NCBI RefSeq assembly: GCF_900637185.1
Contig: NZ_LR134352.1
Location: forward strand, 2,966,001-3,030,000
Source of the DNA: Nocardia asteroides
GTDB lineage: Bacteria > Actinomycetota > Actinomycetes > Mycobacteriales > Mycobacteriaceae
DNA: 64,000 bases
Direction of reading: 5' to 3'
The notes under the pieces are model-generated. The model was given only the letters and a program-made list of their open reading frames with translations, did not search any database and had not been told where the DNA came from. The position numbers and the translations under genes are program-made. This document shows positions 28,901 through 37,807 of this stretch, one piece after another. Each line of letters opens with the position of its first letter. The stretch's first letter is position 1.

Positions 28901-29168
28901 CGCCTACCGGATCCTGCCCGACCGCAACGGCGCCACCATCACCAACCTGTGGCAGGGCCACGACGGTGGCGGCCCGCTCGGCTGGACCCAGCTGCTGTTC
29001 ACCGCCCGCACCCTGCCCACCTACCTGAACAACGCGTGGGGCCGGGACTGGGGCTCGATCGAGCAGTACCTGCCGCTGGACACCGCCGCGGTGCCCGCCC
29101 GCCCGCGGGTCGACTCCGAGAACCGCTGGGGGACATGGACTCCCGGCCCGATCATCACCGCCTGGTAA
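25935..29168 (+). CDS. Emb-family arabinosyltransferase
   Basis: Large membrane GT-C enzyme that transfers arabinofuranose from decaprenylphosphoryl-arabinose to arabinogalactan or lipoarabinomannan; the family is the ethambutol target. About 1077 residues: one N-terminal helix, an extracytoplasmic domain (about 45-205), a multi-helix core, and a C-terminal carbohydrate-binding-type domain (about 720-1077). The catalytic loop GANTSDDGYILG (two aspartates near residue 280) is intact. GTG 25935 is chosen because a -10 box abuts it; the upstream open frame runs through a terminator and is non-coding. It cannot be assigned to EmbA, B or C from sequence reading alone, and no other emb genes are adjacent. 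Confidence 0.92.
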   Translation: MVETIVRQGHPPEDVSEPARRAAGGWARVVAIVAALIGVLSAVALPFLPVRVDTATVSWPQRGTTTSVESPLVAYAPAALSATVPCAALGTLAETGGVAVSTIPRQSADMEKYGFVVKVVADTAERPGRVDVVSRSTLLWTVPLADVLGSGCAISVRLTPDEAAVTTTGLAASGAVLASDLRPQVVGVFSELTGAPPADLAVRVVADSRYITSPSAIKLAAIVLCLVATAISLFALHRLDALDGRSARRFLPQRWWRLRPVDWLVFAVLAVWHFIGANTSDDGYILGMARGARSSGNMSNYYRWFSVDEGPFYTPYTDIIGWLTHLSAVSPLVRLPALGAGLLTWWLISREVLPRLGMAVRKQRVVTWTAALVFLAFWLPYNNGLRAEFVVALGVLVTWVSVERAIATRRLLPFAVAVIVAAFTLTGAPSGLICLGALVAGARVVTAVVLRRAKSVGYLALLLPILAAGTVVLTVVFADRTLAGVLEMFEVHGKIGPGESWFFEFLRYQYLLQLNADGWLTRRFGVFAMLLGLIVCAATMLRRGGHIPGTAVGPTRRLLGITLAAMVLMMFSPTKWTHQFGVFAGLATCVAAVTAVAVGPAVLRPLRNRALFAAAVFFALAMTFVGANGYWYVSSWGIPWWDKPPSVAGFGISTVFAGLTALCLAVAAWFHVHPRPSTRSSRLSRMPVLAVVAALMVLFELASFAKATVKQYPAYSLAGANLEAAFGGGCGMADEVLVETDPNASMLAPLSGDTTTALTGESTGFRPGGVAPVLTSDEVESTTGQANSVSDDPDELRDASTSAGSESRQGSLALPFGLDPATTPVLGSYRAGAQEPASLTSGWFRLPDGPRGPLLAVSVAGRIRSVDEDGVVHPGQELAVEYGTVTADGAVTVTGQVAPIDIGPAPMWRNLRVPLDQLPADTGVVRLVAQDKDLGADQWLAVTPPRMPRTTTLDALVGHETPVLLDWAVGLHFPCQNHLPTYNGIAELPAYRILPDRNGATITNLWQGHDGGGPLGWTQLLFTARTLPTYLNNAWGRDWGSIEQYLPLDTAAVPARPRVDSENRWGTWTPGPIITAW

Positions 29169-29180
29169 GCCGGGGCCACG

Positions 29181-30101
29181 TCAGCGCTGGTGCGCGGCGA
29201 TCCGTTGCGCCAGGTCGGGAAGATCCGCGCCGGTGAGGCCGGGATAGCCGTGCAGCATCGCCCGCCAGCGCGGCGGTACCGCGGAGGCGCCCCAGCGGGC
29301 GCCCAGCAGACCGCCCGCGATGGCGGCGGTGGTGTCGGTGTCGTTGCCCGCGCGAACGCAGGCTTCCAGCGCGCGGGGCAGGTGCTCCGGCGTGGACTGG
29401 TCGGTGCTGGTGATGGCCCACCAGGCGGTCTGCAGGGCGTGCACCACCCAGCCGTTGTCCGGGAAGTCGGCGGGCGAGCCCTGCTCGGCCTCGTCGAGCC
29501 GTTCGGTCCAGTAGGCGGAATGCCGTGAGCCGGTGAGGTATTCGCGGACGCCGGCGAAGTCGGCGTGCAGCACCGCGTGCCGCACGGCGTAGGTCCACAG
29601 CTTGCACGCTTCGACGGCGTGTTCGTCGTAGTGGGTCAGCATCCCGATCCGGCCCGCGGCCGCGACGCAGGCCTCGGCGTCGTCGAGGTAGGCCAGCGCG
29701 ACCGGGGCGGTCCGCATCAGCGAGCCGTTGCCGCCGGTCCGCCCGGACAGCGACATCGCCACCGCCTGCATGCTCAACGCCGAGGACGGCCTGGCCGACA
29801 ACACATTCCGGGTCTGGTTGCCGATGTCGGGCGGCACGGTGTCGTACCAGGCGAGGAAGCCTGCGGCCACCGCGTCCAGGTCGATGCCGGGCCCGCGCAC
29901 CGCGGCCAGCACGATGGCCAGCGCCATCGACGTGTCGTCGGTCCACTCGCCGGGCGCCCAGTGGAACGGCCCGCCGCCGACCATGTCGATCACCGCCTGC
30001 GGTCCCGGCACGCTGAACTCGTAGCCCGCCCCCAGCGCGTCCCCCGCGGCCCCGCCGACGAGCACGCCGGCGACCCGGTCGGAGAACCCCGCATCGTGCA
30101 C
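29181..30101 (-). CDS. ADP-ribosylglycohydrolase-family protein
   Basis: About 306-residue cytoplasmic enzyme of the DraG/ARH fold, which removes ADP-ribose from proteins or hydrolyses related N- or O-glycosidic bonds using two metal ions. The metal-binding motifs GEWTDDTSMAL (near residue 52) and RAGNDTDTTAAIAGGLLGA (near 252) are intact, and AGDALGAGYEF marks the N-terminus. GTG 30101 is chosen because GAGAGG is ten bases upstream; GTG 30110 is too close to that site. Substrate unknown; no DraT-like partner nearby. Converges on emb with 12 bp between. Confidence 0.87.
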   Translation of the reverse strand: MHDAGFSDRVAGVLVGGAAGDALGAGYEFSVPGPQAVIDMVGGGPFHWAPGEWTDDTSMALAIVLAAVRGPGIDLDAVAAGFLAWYDTVPPDIGNQTRNVLSARPSSALSMQAVAMSLSGRTGGNGSLMRTAPVALAYLDDAEACVAAAGRIGMLTHYDEHAVEACKLWTYAVRHAVLHADFAGVREYLTGSRHSAYWTERLDEAEQGSPADFPDNGWVVHALQTAWWAITSTDQSTPEHLPRALEACVRAGNDTDTTAAIAGGLLGARWGASAVPPRWRAMLHGYPGLTGADLPDLAQRIAAHQR

Positions 30102-30212
30102 CGAACCCACCCCTCTCGGGCGTCCGATTCCGTCTGTGTCCAGCTGTCGAGCCTACCGGTCGGCTTGTGCGACACACCGGCCGTCGACTCCGGCGCGCCT
30201 GTCTCGACCCGG

Positions 30213-31136
30213 CTACGGAGTGGTCACTTCGCCGAGGGGCGCGGGGGCGGCGGCCGCGCGGCGGGCCCGGCGCGCACGGCGCAGGGCATCGGTGGTGAAC
30301 ACGGCCAGCGCGGCCCAGATGAGGGCGAATCCGGCCCAGCGCGACGCCGGCATCGGTTCGTGCATCACGGCCACGCCCCAGGCCATCTGGAGGGCCGGGG
30401 TGAGGTATTGCAGGATGCCCATGGTCGAGAGCGGGACGCGCTGGGCGGCGACGGCGAACAGCAGCAGCGGCACCAGGGTGACCGGGCCGGTGGCCAGCAT
30501 CAGCCCGAAATGCGCCGGGGTGGAGGTGAATTCGGTGCGGCCGGTGACCATCAGCACGACCAGGAAGGCCAGCGCGAACGGGACGGCGACGATGCCCTCG
30601 GCGGCGATCCCGCGCAGCGCGTCGAGCGGGATCACCTTCTTGACCAGGCCGTAGGTGGCGAACGAGCAGGCCAGGATCAGCGCGATCAGCGGCGGGCGGC
30701 CGTAGTCGACGGTCAGCACGAGCACCGCGACAGCGCCCAGGCCCAGCGCGATCCACTGCGCCCTGGTGAGCCGTTCGCGGAACAGCACCACCCCGAACGC
30801 CACCGTCACCAGCGGATTGATGAAGTACCCGAGCGCGCACTGCACGACCTGGCCGGAATTGACCCCGTAGACGTAGGTGCCCCAGTTGATCGCGATGGCC
30901 GCCGACGCCGCGGCCGCCAGCCGCCAGGTCCGCGCGTCGATGGCGCGCAGCTCGCGCAGCCTGCCGGCCAGCGCCAGCACGATCAGCACCACCACCAGCG
31001 TCCAGATGATGCGCTGGGCCACCACCTCCGCGGCCGAGGCGAACGCCAGCAACCCGAAGAACGCGGGAAACATGCCCCAGATCAGATAGGCGCCGGTACC
31101 GAAGACGACACCGGGCGGAGACACGCTGCGCTGCAT
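30213..31136 (-). CDS. rarD: RarD-type EamA-family transporter
   Basis: Integral membrane permease of the drug/metabolite transporter superfamily; RarD members were named from chloramphenicol sensitivity but the substrate is not established. 307 residues with about ten helices in two EamA repeats, motifs YLIWGMFPAFF near the N-terminus and INWGTYVYGVNSGQVVQ and LGYFINPLVTV in the first half, all typical of RarD, and a basic alanine-rich C-terminal tail. ATG 31136 has a -10 box seven bases upstream and no ribosome binding site. Divergent from the P-type ATPase with only 35 bp between start codons. Confidence 0.88.
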   Translation of the reverse strand: MQRSVSPPGVVFGTGAYLIWGMFPAFFGLLAFASAAEVVAQRIIWTLVVVLIVLALAGRLRELRAIDARTWRLAAAASAAIAINWGTYVYGVNSGQVVQCALGYFINPLVTVAFGVVLFRERLTRAQWIALGLGAVAVLVLTVDYGRPPLIALILACSFATYGLVKKVIPLDALRGIAAEGIVAVPFALAFLVVLMVTGRTEFTSTPAHFGLMLATGPVTLVPLLLFAVAAQRVPLSTMGILQYLTPALQMAWGVAVMHEPMPASRWAGFALIWAALAVFTTDALRRARRARRAAAAPAPLGEVTTP

Positions 31137-31143
31137 TCATCCC

Positions 31144-31164
31144 ATGTTACGACTGACGTAGCCT
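31144..31164. promoter_or_regulatory. Divergent rarD/ctpE promoters
   Basis: Minus-strand TAACAT (31149-31144) ends seven bases before the rarD ATG; plus-strand TAGCCT (31159-31164) ends seven bases before the ctpE ATG. Both transcripts would be leaderless, and each -35 region would fall inside the opposite promoter or gene. Confidence 0.55.
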
Positions 31165-31171
31165 GACAAGC

Positions 31172-33595
31172 ATGTCCATTTCCGTGCAGGAGCCCGCGGC
31201 GACCGGGTTGACCGCGGCACAGGTAGAGGAACGCCGTCGGGACGGACGCACCAACGACGTACCGACCAGAGCCAGCCGGTCCGTCCGCGACATCGTCCGC
31301 GCGAACGTCTTCACCCGCATCAACGCCATTCTCGGCGTCCTGCTCCTGCTGGTGCTGTCCACCGGCTCGATCATCGACGGCATGTTCGGCCTGCTGATCG
31401 TGGCCAACAGCGCGGTCGGCATCATCCAGGAGGTCCGGGCCAAGCGGACCCTCGATCAGCTGGCGATCGTCGGTCAGGCCAAGCCGACGGTGCGCCGCGA
31501 CGGGGTGGCCACCGAGATCGCGCCCGGCGAGGTGGTCCTCGACGACCTGATCGAGCTCGGCCCCGGCGACCAGATCGTCGTCGACGGCGAGGTGGAGGAA
31601 GCCGCCGCGCTCGAGGTCGACGAGTCGCTGCTCACCGGCGAGGCCGACCCGATCGACAAGGGCGTCGGCGCCCCGGTCATGTCGGGCAGTTTCGTGGTGT
31701 CGGGTTCGGGCGCCTACCGGGCGACCAAGGTCGGCAAGGACGCCTACGCGGCGAAGCTGGCCGACGAGGCCAGCAAGTTCACCCTGGTGCACTCCGAACT
31801 GCGTTCGGGCATCGACAAGATCCTCAAATTCATCACCTACCTGCTGATCCCGGCCGGTCTGCTCAGCATCTACAACCAGCTGGTCTCCAGCAAGGAGGCC
31901 TGGCGACCCGCCGTCACCGGCATGGTCGCCGCGCTGGTGCCGATGGTGCCCGAGGGCCTGGTCCTGATGACCTCCATCGCCTTCGCCGTCGGCGTGGTGC
32001 GGCTGGGCAAGCGCAACTGCCTGGTGCAGGAACTGCCCGCGATCGAGGGGCTGGCACGCGTCGACGTGGTGTGCGCCGACAAGACCGGCACGCTCACCGA
32101 GAACGGCATGCGGCTGGCGCAGATCGAACCGCTCGGCGGCGCCGACGCGGAGCAGGCCAGGCAGGCGCTGGCCGCGCTCGCCGCCGACGACCCGCGCCCC
32201 AACGCCAGTGTGCAGGCCATCGCCGAAGCGCTGCCCGACGCGCCGGGCTGGTCGCGGACCGGGATCGCCCCGTTCTCCTCGGCCAAGAAGTGGAGCGGTA
32301 TCTCCTATGGCGCGCAGGGTGATTGGCTGCTCGGCGCGCCCGACGTGCTGCTCGACTCCGGCTCCGCCGACGCCGCCCGCGCCGAGGAACTCGGGTCGTC
32401 CGGGCTGCGCGTGCTGCTGCTGGCCCGCAGCGACCGGCCGGTCGACGCCGACGACGCTCCCGGCCGGGTGGAGCCGGTCGCGCTGGTGGTGCTCGAGCAG
32501 AAGGTGCGTCCCGACGCCAAGGGCACCCTGGAGTACTTCGCGAGCCAGCAGGTCTCCATCAAGGTGATCTCCGGCGACAACGCCGTCTCGGTCGGCGCGG
32601 TCGCCGCCTCGCTCGACCTGCCCGGCGGCGACCACGCGGTCGACGCCCGCACCCTGCCCGAGGATCGCGCCGAACTGGCCGGGGTGCTCGACGAGCAGAC
32701 CACCTTCGGCCGCGTGCGGCCCGATCAGAAGCGCGCGATGGTGGGCGCGCTGCAGTCGCGCGGGCACACCGTCGCGATGACCGGCGACGGCGTCAACGAC
32801 GTGCTCGCCCTCAAGGACGCCGACATCGGCGTCGCGATGGGCGCGGGCAGCCCGGCCACCCGCGCCGTGGCGCAGATCGTGTTGCTGGACAACAAGTTCG
32901 CGACGCTGCCATATGTGGTGGGCGAGGGCCGCCGGGTGATCGGCAACATCGAGCGCGTCTCGAACCTGTTCCTCACCAAGACCGTGTACTCGGTGCTGCT
33001 GGCGTTCCTCGTCGGCCTGGCCGGGGTGGGCTCGCAGATCTTCGGGTACGACCCGATCGGCTACCCGTTCCTGCCGCGCCACGTCACCATCGCGGCCTGG
33101 TTCACCATCGGCATCCCGGCGTTCATCCTGTCGCTGGCGCCCAACAACGAGCGCGCCCGCACCGGTTTCGTCGGCCGCGTCATGCGGCTGGCGGTCCCCT
33201 CGGGCGTGGTGATCGGTGTCGCGACGTTCGTGGCGTACCTGATCGCCTACGCCGGTCCGGAAGCCACCGAGACCCAGAAGATCCAGGCGGGCACCACCGC
33301 GCTGATCACGCTGATCATGATCGCGGTCTGGGTGCTCGCGCTGGTGGCCCGGCCCTACGTGTGGTGGAAGGTGGTGCTCATCGCGGTGTCGGTACTCGCC
33401 TACGTCGCGCTGTTCACGATCCCGTTCACCCGCGAGTTCTTCAAGCTCGACCCGTCGAATCCGCGCCTGACGCTGGCGGCGTTCGCCTGCGGCGCGGTGG
33501 GCATCGTGCTGGTGGAGCTGGCGTGGTGGGTGCAGGCGCGGCTGGCCGGCAACACCGGCAAGTTCGTGCCGCCGGTGGGCGCCCAGGGCGCCTGA
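31172..33595 (+). CDS. ctpE: CtpE-like P-type cation ATPase
   Basis: Membrane cation pump of 807 residues. The phosphorylated aspartate lies in [13 protein letters not shown] (near residue 306), the actuator motif in LTGEAD, the hinge in [22 protein letters not shown] (near 540), with the transmembrane PEG motif ([11 protein letters not shown]) before the P domain. Sequence closely resembles mycobacterial CtpE, reported as a calcium transporter; that substrate is inferred from homology. No N-terminal heavy-metal-binding CxxC domain, against a copper or zinc pump. Confidence 0.9.
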   Translation: MSISVQEPAATGLTAAQVEERRRDGRTNDVPTRASRSVRDIVRANVFTRINAILGVLLLLVLSTGSIIDGMFGLLIVANSAVGIIQEVRAKRTLDQLAIVGQAKPTVRRDGVATEIAPGEVVLDDLIELGPGDQIVVDGEVEEAAALEVDESLLTGEADPIDKGVGAPVMSGSFVVSGSGAYRATKVGKDAYAAKLADEASKFTLVHSELRSGIDKILKFITYLLIPAGLLSIYNQLVSSKEAWRPAVTGMVAALVPMVPEGLVLMTSIAFAVGVVRLGKRNCLVQELPAIEGLARVDVVCADKTGTLTENGMRLAQIEPLGGADAEQARQALAALAADDPRPNASVQAIAEALPDAPGWSRTGIAPFSSAKKWSGISYGAQGDWLLGAPDVLLDSGSADAARAEELGSSGLRVLLLARSDRPVDADDAPGRVEPVALVVLEQKVRPDAKGTLEYFASQQVSIKVISGDNAVSVGAVAASLDLPGGDHAVDARTLPEDRAELAGVLDEQTTFGRVRPDQKRAMVGALQSRGHTVAMTGDGVNDVLALKDADIGVAMGAGSPATRAVAQIVLLDNKFATLPYVVGEGRRVIGNIERVSNLFLTKTVYSVLLAFLVGLAGVGSQIFGYDPIGYPFLPRHVTIAAWFTIGIPAFILSLAPNNERARTGFVGRVMRLAVPSGVVIGVATFVAYLIAYAGPEATETQKIQAGTTALITLIMIAVWVLALVARPYVWWKVVLIAVSVLAYVALFTIPFTREFFKLDPSNPRLTLAAFACGAVGIVLVELAWWVQARLAGNTGKFVPPVGAQGA

Positions 33596-33661
33596 ACCCG
33601 CGCTGACCAGGCCCGGTTCGCCTCGAGAACCCTTGCGCCGGATGAACATTCGGTGTTGGAG

Positions 33662-33667
33662 TACCTT
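33662..33667 (+). promoter_or_regulatory. -10 element, leaderless phzF-like transcript
   Basis: TACCTT ends eight bases before ATG 33676; no ribosome binding site. Confidence 0.5.
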
Positions 33668-33675
33668 TGCGCACT

Positions 33676-34494
33676 ATGGAGGTATTGCTGCACCAGATCG
33701 ACGCGTTCGCCGACGCACCGTTCTCGGGCAACCCGGCCGCGGTCATGCCGCTGCCCCGCTGGCTGCCCGACACGCTGCTGCAACAACTGGCCGAGGAGAA
33801 CAACCTCGCCGAGACCGCGTTCTATACCTCCGAGTTACCCCCGGACGCGGGCGGCCCGCCCGGTGACTGGCCCGCCTTCCACCTGCGCTGGTTCACCCCC
33901 GCGGTGGAGGTGGACATGTGCGGGCACGCCACCCTCGCCTCGGCCACCCAGATCATCGAGGACCTGCACCCCGAGCACGACCGGGTGAGCTTCTACACCC
34001 GCTCCGGCTGGCTGCACGTCGACCGCACCGACGACGACGAGTACGTACTGGACCTGCCCGCCCTGGCCGCGGTCCAGGTGGACCCCGACCCCGCGCTGGT
34101 CGCCGCGCTCGGCGTCACCCCGGTGCGCGCCTACACCGGCCAGGACGAGGTGATCGTGGTCGCCACCGAGGACGAAGTCCGTTCCGCCACACCGGATCTC
34201 GGCGCGTTCCCGGAGCTGTCGCGAGGTGCGATCATCACCGCGCCCGGCACCGGCACCGACTTCGTCTCCCGCTTCTTCGCCCCCGGCGTCGGTGTCGCCG
34301 AGGACCCGGTCACCGGGTCGGCGCACGCGCAGCTGGTGCCGCTGTGGAGCCGGGAACTGGGCCGCACGGTGCTCACGGCGCGTCAGCTGTCGCGCCGCGG
34401 CGGCACGCTGCGCGCCGAACTCGCCGAGGACCGGGTGCTGCTGCTGGGCCGCTGCCGCCGCTACCTCGACGGCGTGGTCACCCTGCCCGGCTGA
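33676..34494 (+). CDS. PhzF-family isomerase/epimerase-like protein
   Basis: 272-residue protein of the PhzF/diaminopimelate-epimerase fold, an isomerase family whose members act on small acids; substrate unknown here. Visible family motifs: FSGNPAAV near residue 16, the putative catalytic glutamate in NNLAETAF near 46, MCGHATLAS near 79 and EDPVTGSAH near 205. There are no phenazine genes around, so a phenazine role is unlikely. ATG 33676 rather than an upstream TTG because it begins the conserved fold and follows a -10 box. Convergent with the next gene with 3 bp between. Confidence 0.88.
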   Translation: MEVLLHQIDAFADAPFSGNPAAVMPLPRWLPDTLLQQLAEENNLAETAFYTSELPPDAGGPPGDWPAFHLRWFTPAVEVDMCGHATLASATQIIEDLHPEHDRVSFYTRSGWLHVDRTDDDEYVLDLPALAAVQVDPDPALVAALGVTPVRAYTGQDEVIVVATEDEVRSATPDLGAFPELSRGAIITAPGTGTDFVSRFFAPGVGVAEDPVTGSAHAQLVPLWSRELGRTVLTARQLSRRGGTLRAELAEDRVLLLGRCRRYLDGVVTLPG

Positions 34495-34497
34495 GCG

Positions 34498-35229
34498 CTA
34501 TTCGGCGGGTACGGGCGCGTCGTCGGGGGTGGGGGCGACGACGCCGGTCGCCTCCGGCAGTAGCGGGGCCACCGCGAAGCGTCCCGCGATCGCGTCGGCG
34601 GGCAGGGCCTGGACGGCGCGGACGCCGGGTGTCGTTGCCAGCTCCCGCAATTGGGGCAGGGTGCCGCGGACGACCATCCCCGCGGTGCACGCGCAGTCCG
34701 CCCGGAGCCGGGCCGCGGTGACCCGGGCGATCTCGGCACTGCGTGGGTCGCGGAACTGCTGGGCCAGCAGCAGCCCGGCGGCCGCGTCCGCGGAGTTGCG
34801 CGCGGGCTCGTCGCCCGCCGGGGTGGCGACGGTGACGACCGGCGTCTGCACCCGGTCGATCGGGACGTGCTGGATCACCCCGGAGATCCGCAATCCGCCT
34901 GCGGCGGCGGGGATCCGGTCGGGAGTGAGGTAATCGGTGAACGACACCAGGGCCCAGTGCCGGTCGGTGTCGCCGCCGGCCAGCGAGGTGCGCGCGTCGG
35001 CGAGATAGTCCTCGACGCGCTCGCCCTGCGCGGGGCCCAGCCGATCGGTGGTGATGCCCGTCGACGGCTTCGGGTTCACGATCCCGAGCACCACGATCAC
35101 CACCGCCAGCACGACGGCGGCGGCGACGGCGAGCCACGTGCGCCAGGGGGAGTGGTGCTCGGATTCGGGCCCGCGGTCGTCCGGCACCGGGTCCGGTGCC
35201 GGAGCTGACGACCGCGGGTCGTCAGGCAT
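34498..35229 (-). CDS. Membrane-anchored protein of unknown function in the lspA-rluD operon
   Basis: 243-residue protein not assigned to a family. A proline/aspartate-rich N-terminal cytoplasmic segment, one helix (about residues 32-52: [19 protein letters not shown]), then an extracytoplasmic domain with a conserved-looking ADCACTAG cysteine pair near 181 and the following [22 protein letters not shown] helix-strand segment. ATG 35229 overlaps the rluD stop by eight bases, so it is co-translated with lspA and rluD. The C-terminal tail is proline/valine-rich. A role in the envelope or lipoprotein maturation is only a guess from context. Confidence 0.75.
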   Translation of the reverse strand: MPDDPRSSAPAPDPVPDDRGPESEHHSPWRTWLAVAAAVVLAVVIVVLGIVNPKPSTGITTDRLGPAQGERVEDYLADARTSLAGGDTDRHWALVSFTDYLTPDRIPAAAGGLRISGVIQHVPIDRVQTPVVTVATPAGDEPARNSADAAAGLLLAQQFRDPRSAEIARVTAARLRADCACTAGMVVRGTLPQLRELATTPGVRAVQALPADAIAGRFAVAPLLPEATGVVAPTPDDAPVPAE

Positions 35230-36148
35230 TGCGCAGCACGTCCAGGGCGCCGGACAGGTCGTCGGGGTACTCGCTGGTGATCTCGAGCCAGCGGCCGTCG
35301 GCGGGATGGTGGAAGCCGAGCTGGCGCGCGTGCAGCCACTGCCGTTCCAGCCCGAGCCGCTTGGCCAGGGTCGGGTCGGCGCCGTAGGTGAGGTCACCGG
35401 CGCAGGGGTGGCGAACGGCGGAGAAATGCACCCGGATCTGGTGGGTGCGGCCGGTCTCCAGATGGATGTCGAGCAGGCTCGCGGCCTGGAACGCCTCGAT
35501 GGTGTCGTAGTGGGTGACGCTGGGCCTGCCGTCGGCGGTGACCGCGAACTTCCAGTCGTTGCCGCGCGCCCGCCCGATCGGCGCGTCGATGGTGCCGCTG
35601 CTCGGATCGGGATGTCCCTGCACCAGGGCATGGTATTGCTTGTCGACCGTGCGCTGTTTGAAGGCGCGCTTGAGCATCGTGTACGCGTGCTCGGACTGGG
35701 CCACCACCATCACGCCCGAGGTGCCGACGTCGAGCCGGTGCACGATGCCCTGGCGTTCGTGCGCGCCCGAGGTGGAGATGCGGTAGCCCATCGCGGCCAG
35801 GCCGCCGACCACCGTCGGGCCGGTCCAGCCGACGCCGGTGTGCGCGGCCACGCCGACCGGCTTGTCCACCGCGACGATGTCGTCGTCGGCGTAGAGGATG
35901 TTCATCCCCTCCACGGGGGTGGCCTCGACGGTCAGCTCCCGCTTCGGCTCCGGGAACACCACCTCGAGCCAAGCGCCCGCGGTCAGCCGGTCGGATTTGC
36001 CCGCGGCGACGCCGTCGAGCTGCACCGAGCCCTCCTCGGCCAGCGCGGCCACCGCGGTGCGCGAGAGCCCGAGCAGCCGGGACAGGCCCGCGTCGACCCG
36101 CATGCCGTCGAGCCCGTCGGGCACCGGCATCGTCCTTGTTTCCCTCAC
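35222..36148 (-). CDS. RluD-like large-subunit rRNA pseudouridine synthase
   Basis: 308-residue RluA/RluD-family enzyme converting specific uridines in 23S rRNA to pseudouridine. An N-terminal S4 RNA-binding domain ([20 protein letters not shown]) is followed by the synthase domain with the catalytic aspartate in [12 protein letters not shown] near residue 145, and [18 protein letters not shown] after it. GTG 36148 overlaps the lspA stop (GTGA) and has GGAG eight bases upstream; ATG 36130 is an alternative. The rRNA site modified cannot be read from sequence. lspA-rluD is a widespread pair. Confidence 0.92.
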   Translation of the reverse strand: MRETRTMPVPDGLDGMRVDAGLSRLLGLSRTAVAALAEEGSVQLDGVAAGKSDRLTAGAWLEVVFPEPKRELTVEATPVEGMNILYADDDIVAVDKPVGVAAHTGVGWTGPTVVGGLAAMGYRISTSGAHERQGIVHRLDVGTSGVMVVAQSEHAYTMLKRAFKQRTVDKQYHALVQGHPDPSSGTIDAPIGRARGNDWKFAVTADGRPSVTHYDTIEAFQAASLLDIHLETGRTHQIRVHFSAVRHPCAGDLTYGADPTLAKRLGLERQWLHARQLGFHHPADGRWLEITSEYPDDLSGALDVLRNA

Positions 36149-36768
36149 GCAGCGTTCTCCTCGGTGGTGTGCTTGCGACCGCTGCGGGTGCCGTCCGGTT
36201 CGAAGCCGAAGACAGTGAGCGCAACCAGCAGGATCGCCCCGCACACGATGGCGGAGTCGGCGACGTTGAACACCGGCCACCAGCCCACGGCGACGAAATC
36301 GACGACATGGCCCTGCAGCGGGCCGGGGTAACGGAAGATCCGGTCCACCAGGTTGCCCAGCGCGCCGCCGAGCACCATGCCCAGGCCGATCGCCCACCAC
36401 AGCGAACGCAGCGTGCGCCCGATGCGGATCACGCCGATCACAACGGCCGCCGCGATCAGGGTCAGCAGCCAGGTCATGCCGGTGGCCATGGAGAACGCCG
36501 CGCCCGGGTTGCGGACCAGGGTGAACCGCGCGAAATCGCCGATGATCGGCACCGATTCGCCGGGATCGATGAAGGCCACCGCCAGGCACTTGGTCAGCAG
36601 GTCGAGCCCGAACAGGACGACGGCGATGATCAGCAGCGTCGTCAACCGGCGCGGACCAGCGGGTTTCTTCGTGCCGGTGGCCTCGGGCGCGGCGTCGGGG
36701 GCCGGTGCCGCGGTGTCGTCGCCCGTCTCGGGGACGGCGGCGTTGTCGGTGGGCCGGTCTTCACTCAC
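36145..36768 (-). CDS. lspA: Lipoprotein signal peptidase (signal peptidase II)
   Basis: Aspartyl membrane protease that cleaves the signal peptide of diacylglyceryl-modified prolipoproteins. 207 residues: a 40-residue acidic, alanine/proline-rich N-terminal extension, then four helices with the conserved blocks [22 protein letters not shown] (catalytic Asp) and FNVADSAI (catalytic Asp), about residues 82-160. GTG start. First gene of the lspA-rluD-unknown operon; several predicted lipoproteins in this window would be its substrates. Confidence 0.95.
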   Translation of the reverse strand: MSEDRPTDNAAVPETGDDTAAPAPDAAPEATGTKKPAGPRRLTTLLIIAVVLFGLDLLTKCLAVAFIDPGESVPIIGDFARFTLVRNPGAAFSMATGMTWLLTLIAAAVVIGVIRIGRTLRSLWWAIGLGMVLGGALGNLVDRIFRYPGPLQGHVVDFVAVGWWPVFNVADSAIVCGAILLVALTVFGFEPDGTRSGRKHTTEENAA

Positions 36769-36846
36769 GCGTCCATCATTCCCTAGTGGCGATCCACGGT
36801 GCGCCGCGGTGTCCCGCAGTCCCAGCTGTTACTCAGGAAGCGGTCG

Positions 36847-36852
36847 TACGCT
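36847..36852 (+). promoter_or_regulatory. -10 element upstream of lipoprotein gene
   Basis: TACGCT ends seven bases before GTG 36860, favouring that start over the ATG at 36854. Confidence 0.5.
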
Positions 36853-36859
36853 GATGGCT

Positions 36860-37807
36860 GTGACGGTGTTGTCTGGTTCCCGCTTACCCCGCGTCGCGCG
36901 CCCCGGGGTGTTTCTCGTGGCGCTCGTGGTCGGGTTCGCGACCTTCGGCGCGGGCTGTGCCGATCGGTCGGCGTCGCCCGTCGACGGGGAGGGCACCGAG
37001 CCGCTGGGCTACGGCAAGGAAGTGACGGTGCCGATCTCGGCGGCGGTCACCACGCTGGTCTCGCCCGGCGACGAGCCGCGCGACCTGCTGCGCCCGCGCT
37101 ACGCGGCAGGCACCACCCAGGAGGTGACGCTGCGCACCGATTACCGCATCCAGCAGCAGGTCAACGATCAGCCCGCGCGTGATTTCTCGCCCGCCGCGCT
37201 GACCATCCCGATGACCGCGACCGCGGGCGCCGACGGTGTCGACCTCACGGTCGGGACCGTCACCACGCCCGACCCGGCCCTGAACAAGGCCTTCACCACC
37301 GCCGACGGCTCGCACGCCGGGCTGGAGATGAGCGATCTGGGCGCGATCACCGAACTGCGCCTCGCGCCGTCACCCGATACCCCCAATACCGCGCGCGCGG
37401 CCCTGGAACAGGCGTTCTACCAGGCGGTGTACCGCTCGATCGCGTTCCCCGACGAGCCCGTCGGCGTGGGCGCGGTATGGACGGTGCATCAGGAGATCAC
37501 CGGCGGCGTCACCCTCGACCAGATCACCACCGCCACCCTGACCAGCCGCGACGGTGACCGGCTCACCATCGACCTGCAGGTGACCCAGACCCCGACCGAC
37601 AAGGTCTGGGAACTGCCCAACGACGCGGGCGCGCTCGACATCGCGGGCTATGTCATGGAGGGCACCGGCACCATCACCGTCGATCTCGGGCTGCCGTTAC
37701 CGGTCGCGGGCGCCATCGACGTGGGTGGTCAGCAGATCTACCGCGACGAGCGCAGCGTGAGCACCCTCGTGCAGACGCAGTCCACGCGCGTGTCCTGGAC
37801 CGAATGA
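36860..37807 (+). CDS. Predicted lipoprotein, unknown function
   Basis: About 315-residue exported lipoprotein: signal peptide with a hydrophobic stretch GVFLVALVVGFATF and lipobox FGAGC. The mature part is mostly beta-strand-like, Thr/Asp/Val-rich, with paired segments QEVTLRTDYRIQQQV and GDRLTIDLQVTQ and a possible bacterial lipid- or ligand-binding fold, but no family is recognised. ATG at 36854 is the alternative start. Overlaps the next lipoprotein gene by four bases (ATGA), so the two are probably made together. Confidence 0.72.
   Translation: MTVLSGSRLPRVARPGVFLVALVVGFATFGAGCADRSASPVDGEGTEPLGYGKEVTVPISAAVTTLVSPGDEPRDLLRPRYAAGTTQEVTLRTDYRIQQQVNDQPARDFSPAALTIPMTATAGADGVDLTVGTVTTPDPALNKAFTTADGSHAGLEMSDLGAITELRLAPSPDTPNTARAALEQAFYQAVYRSIAFPDEPVGVGAVWTVHQEITGGVTLDQITTATLTSRDGDRLTIDLQVTQTPTDKVWELPNDAGALDIAGYVMEGTGTITVDLGLPLPVAGAIDVGGQQIYRDERSVSTLVQTQSTRVSWTE

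Noticed and set aside
33676..34494. Phenazine biosynthesis role for the PhzF-like protein
   Set aside because: PhzF-fold proteins are widespread and no other phenazine genes are nearby.
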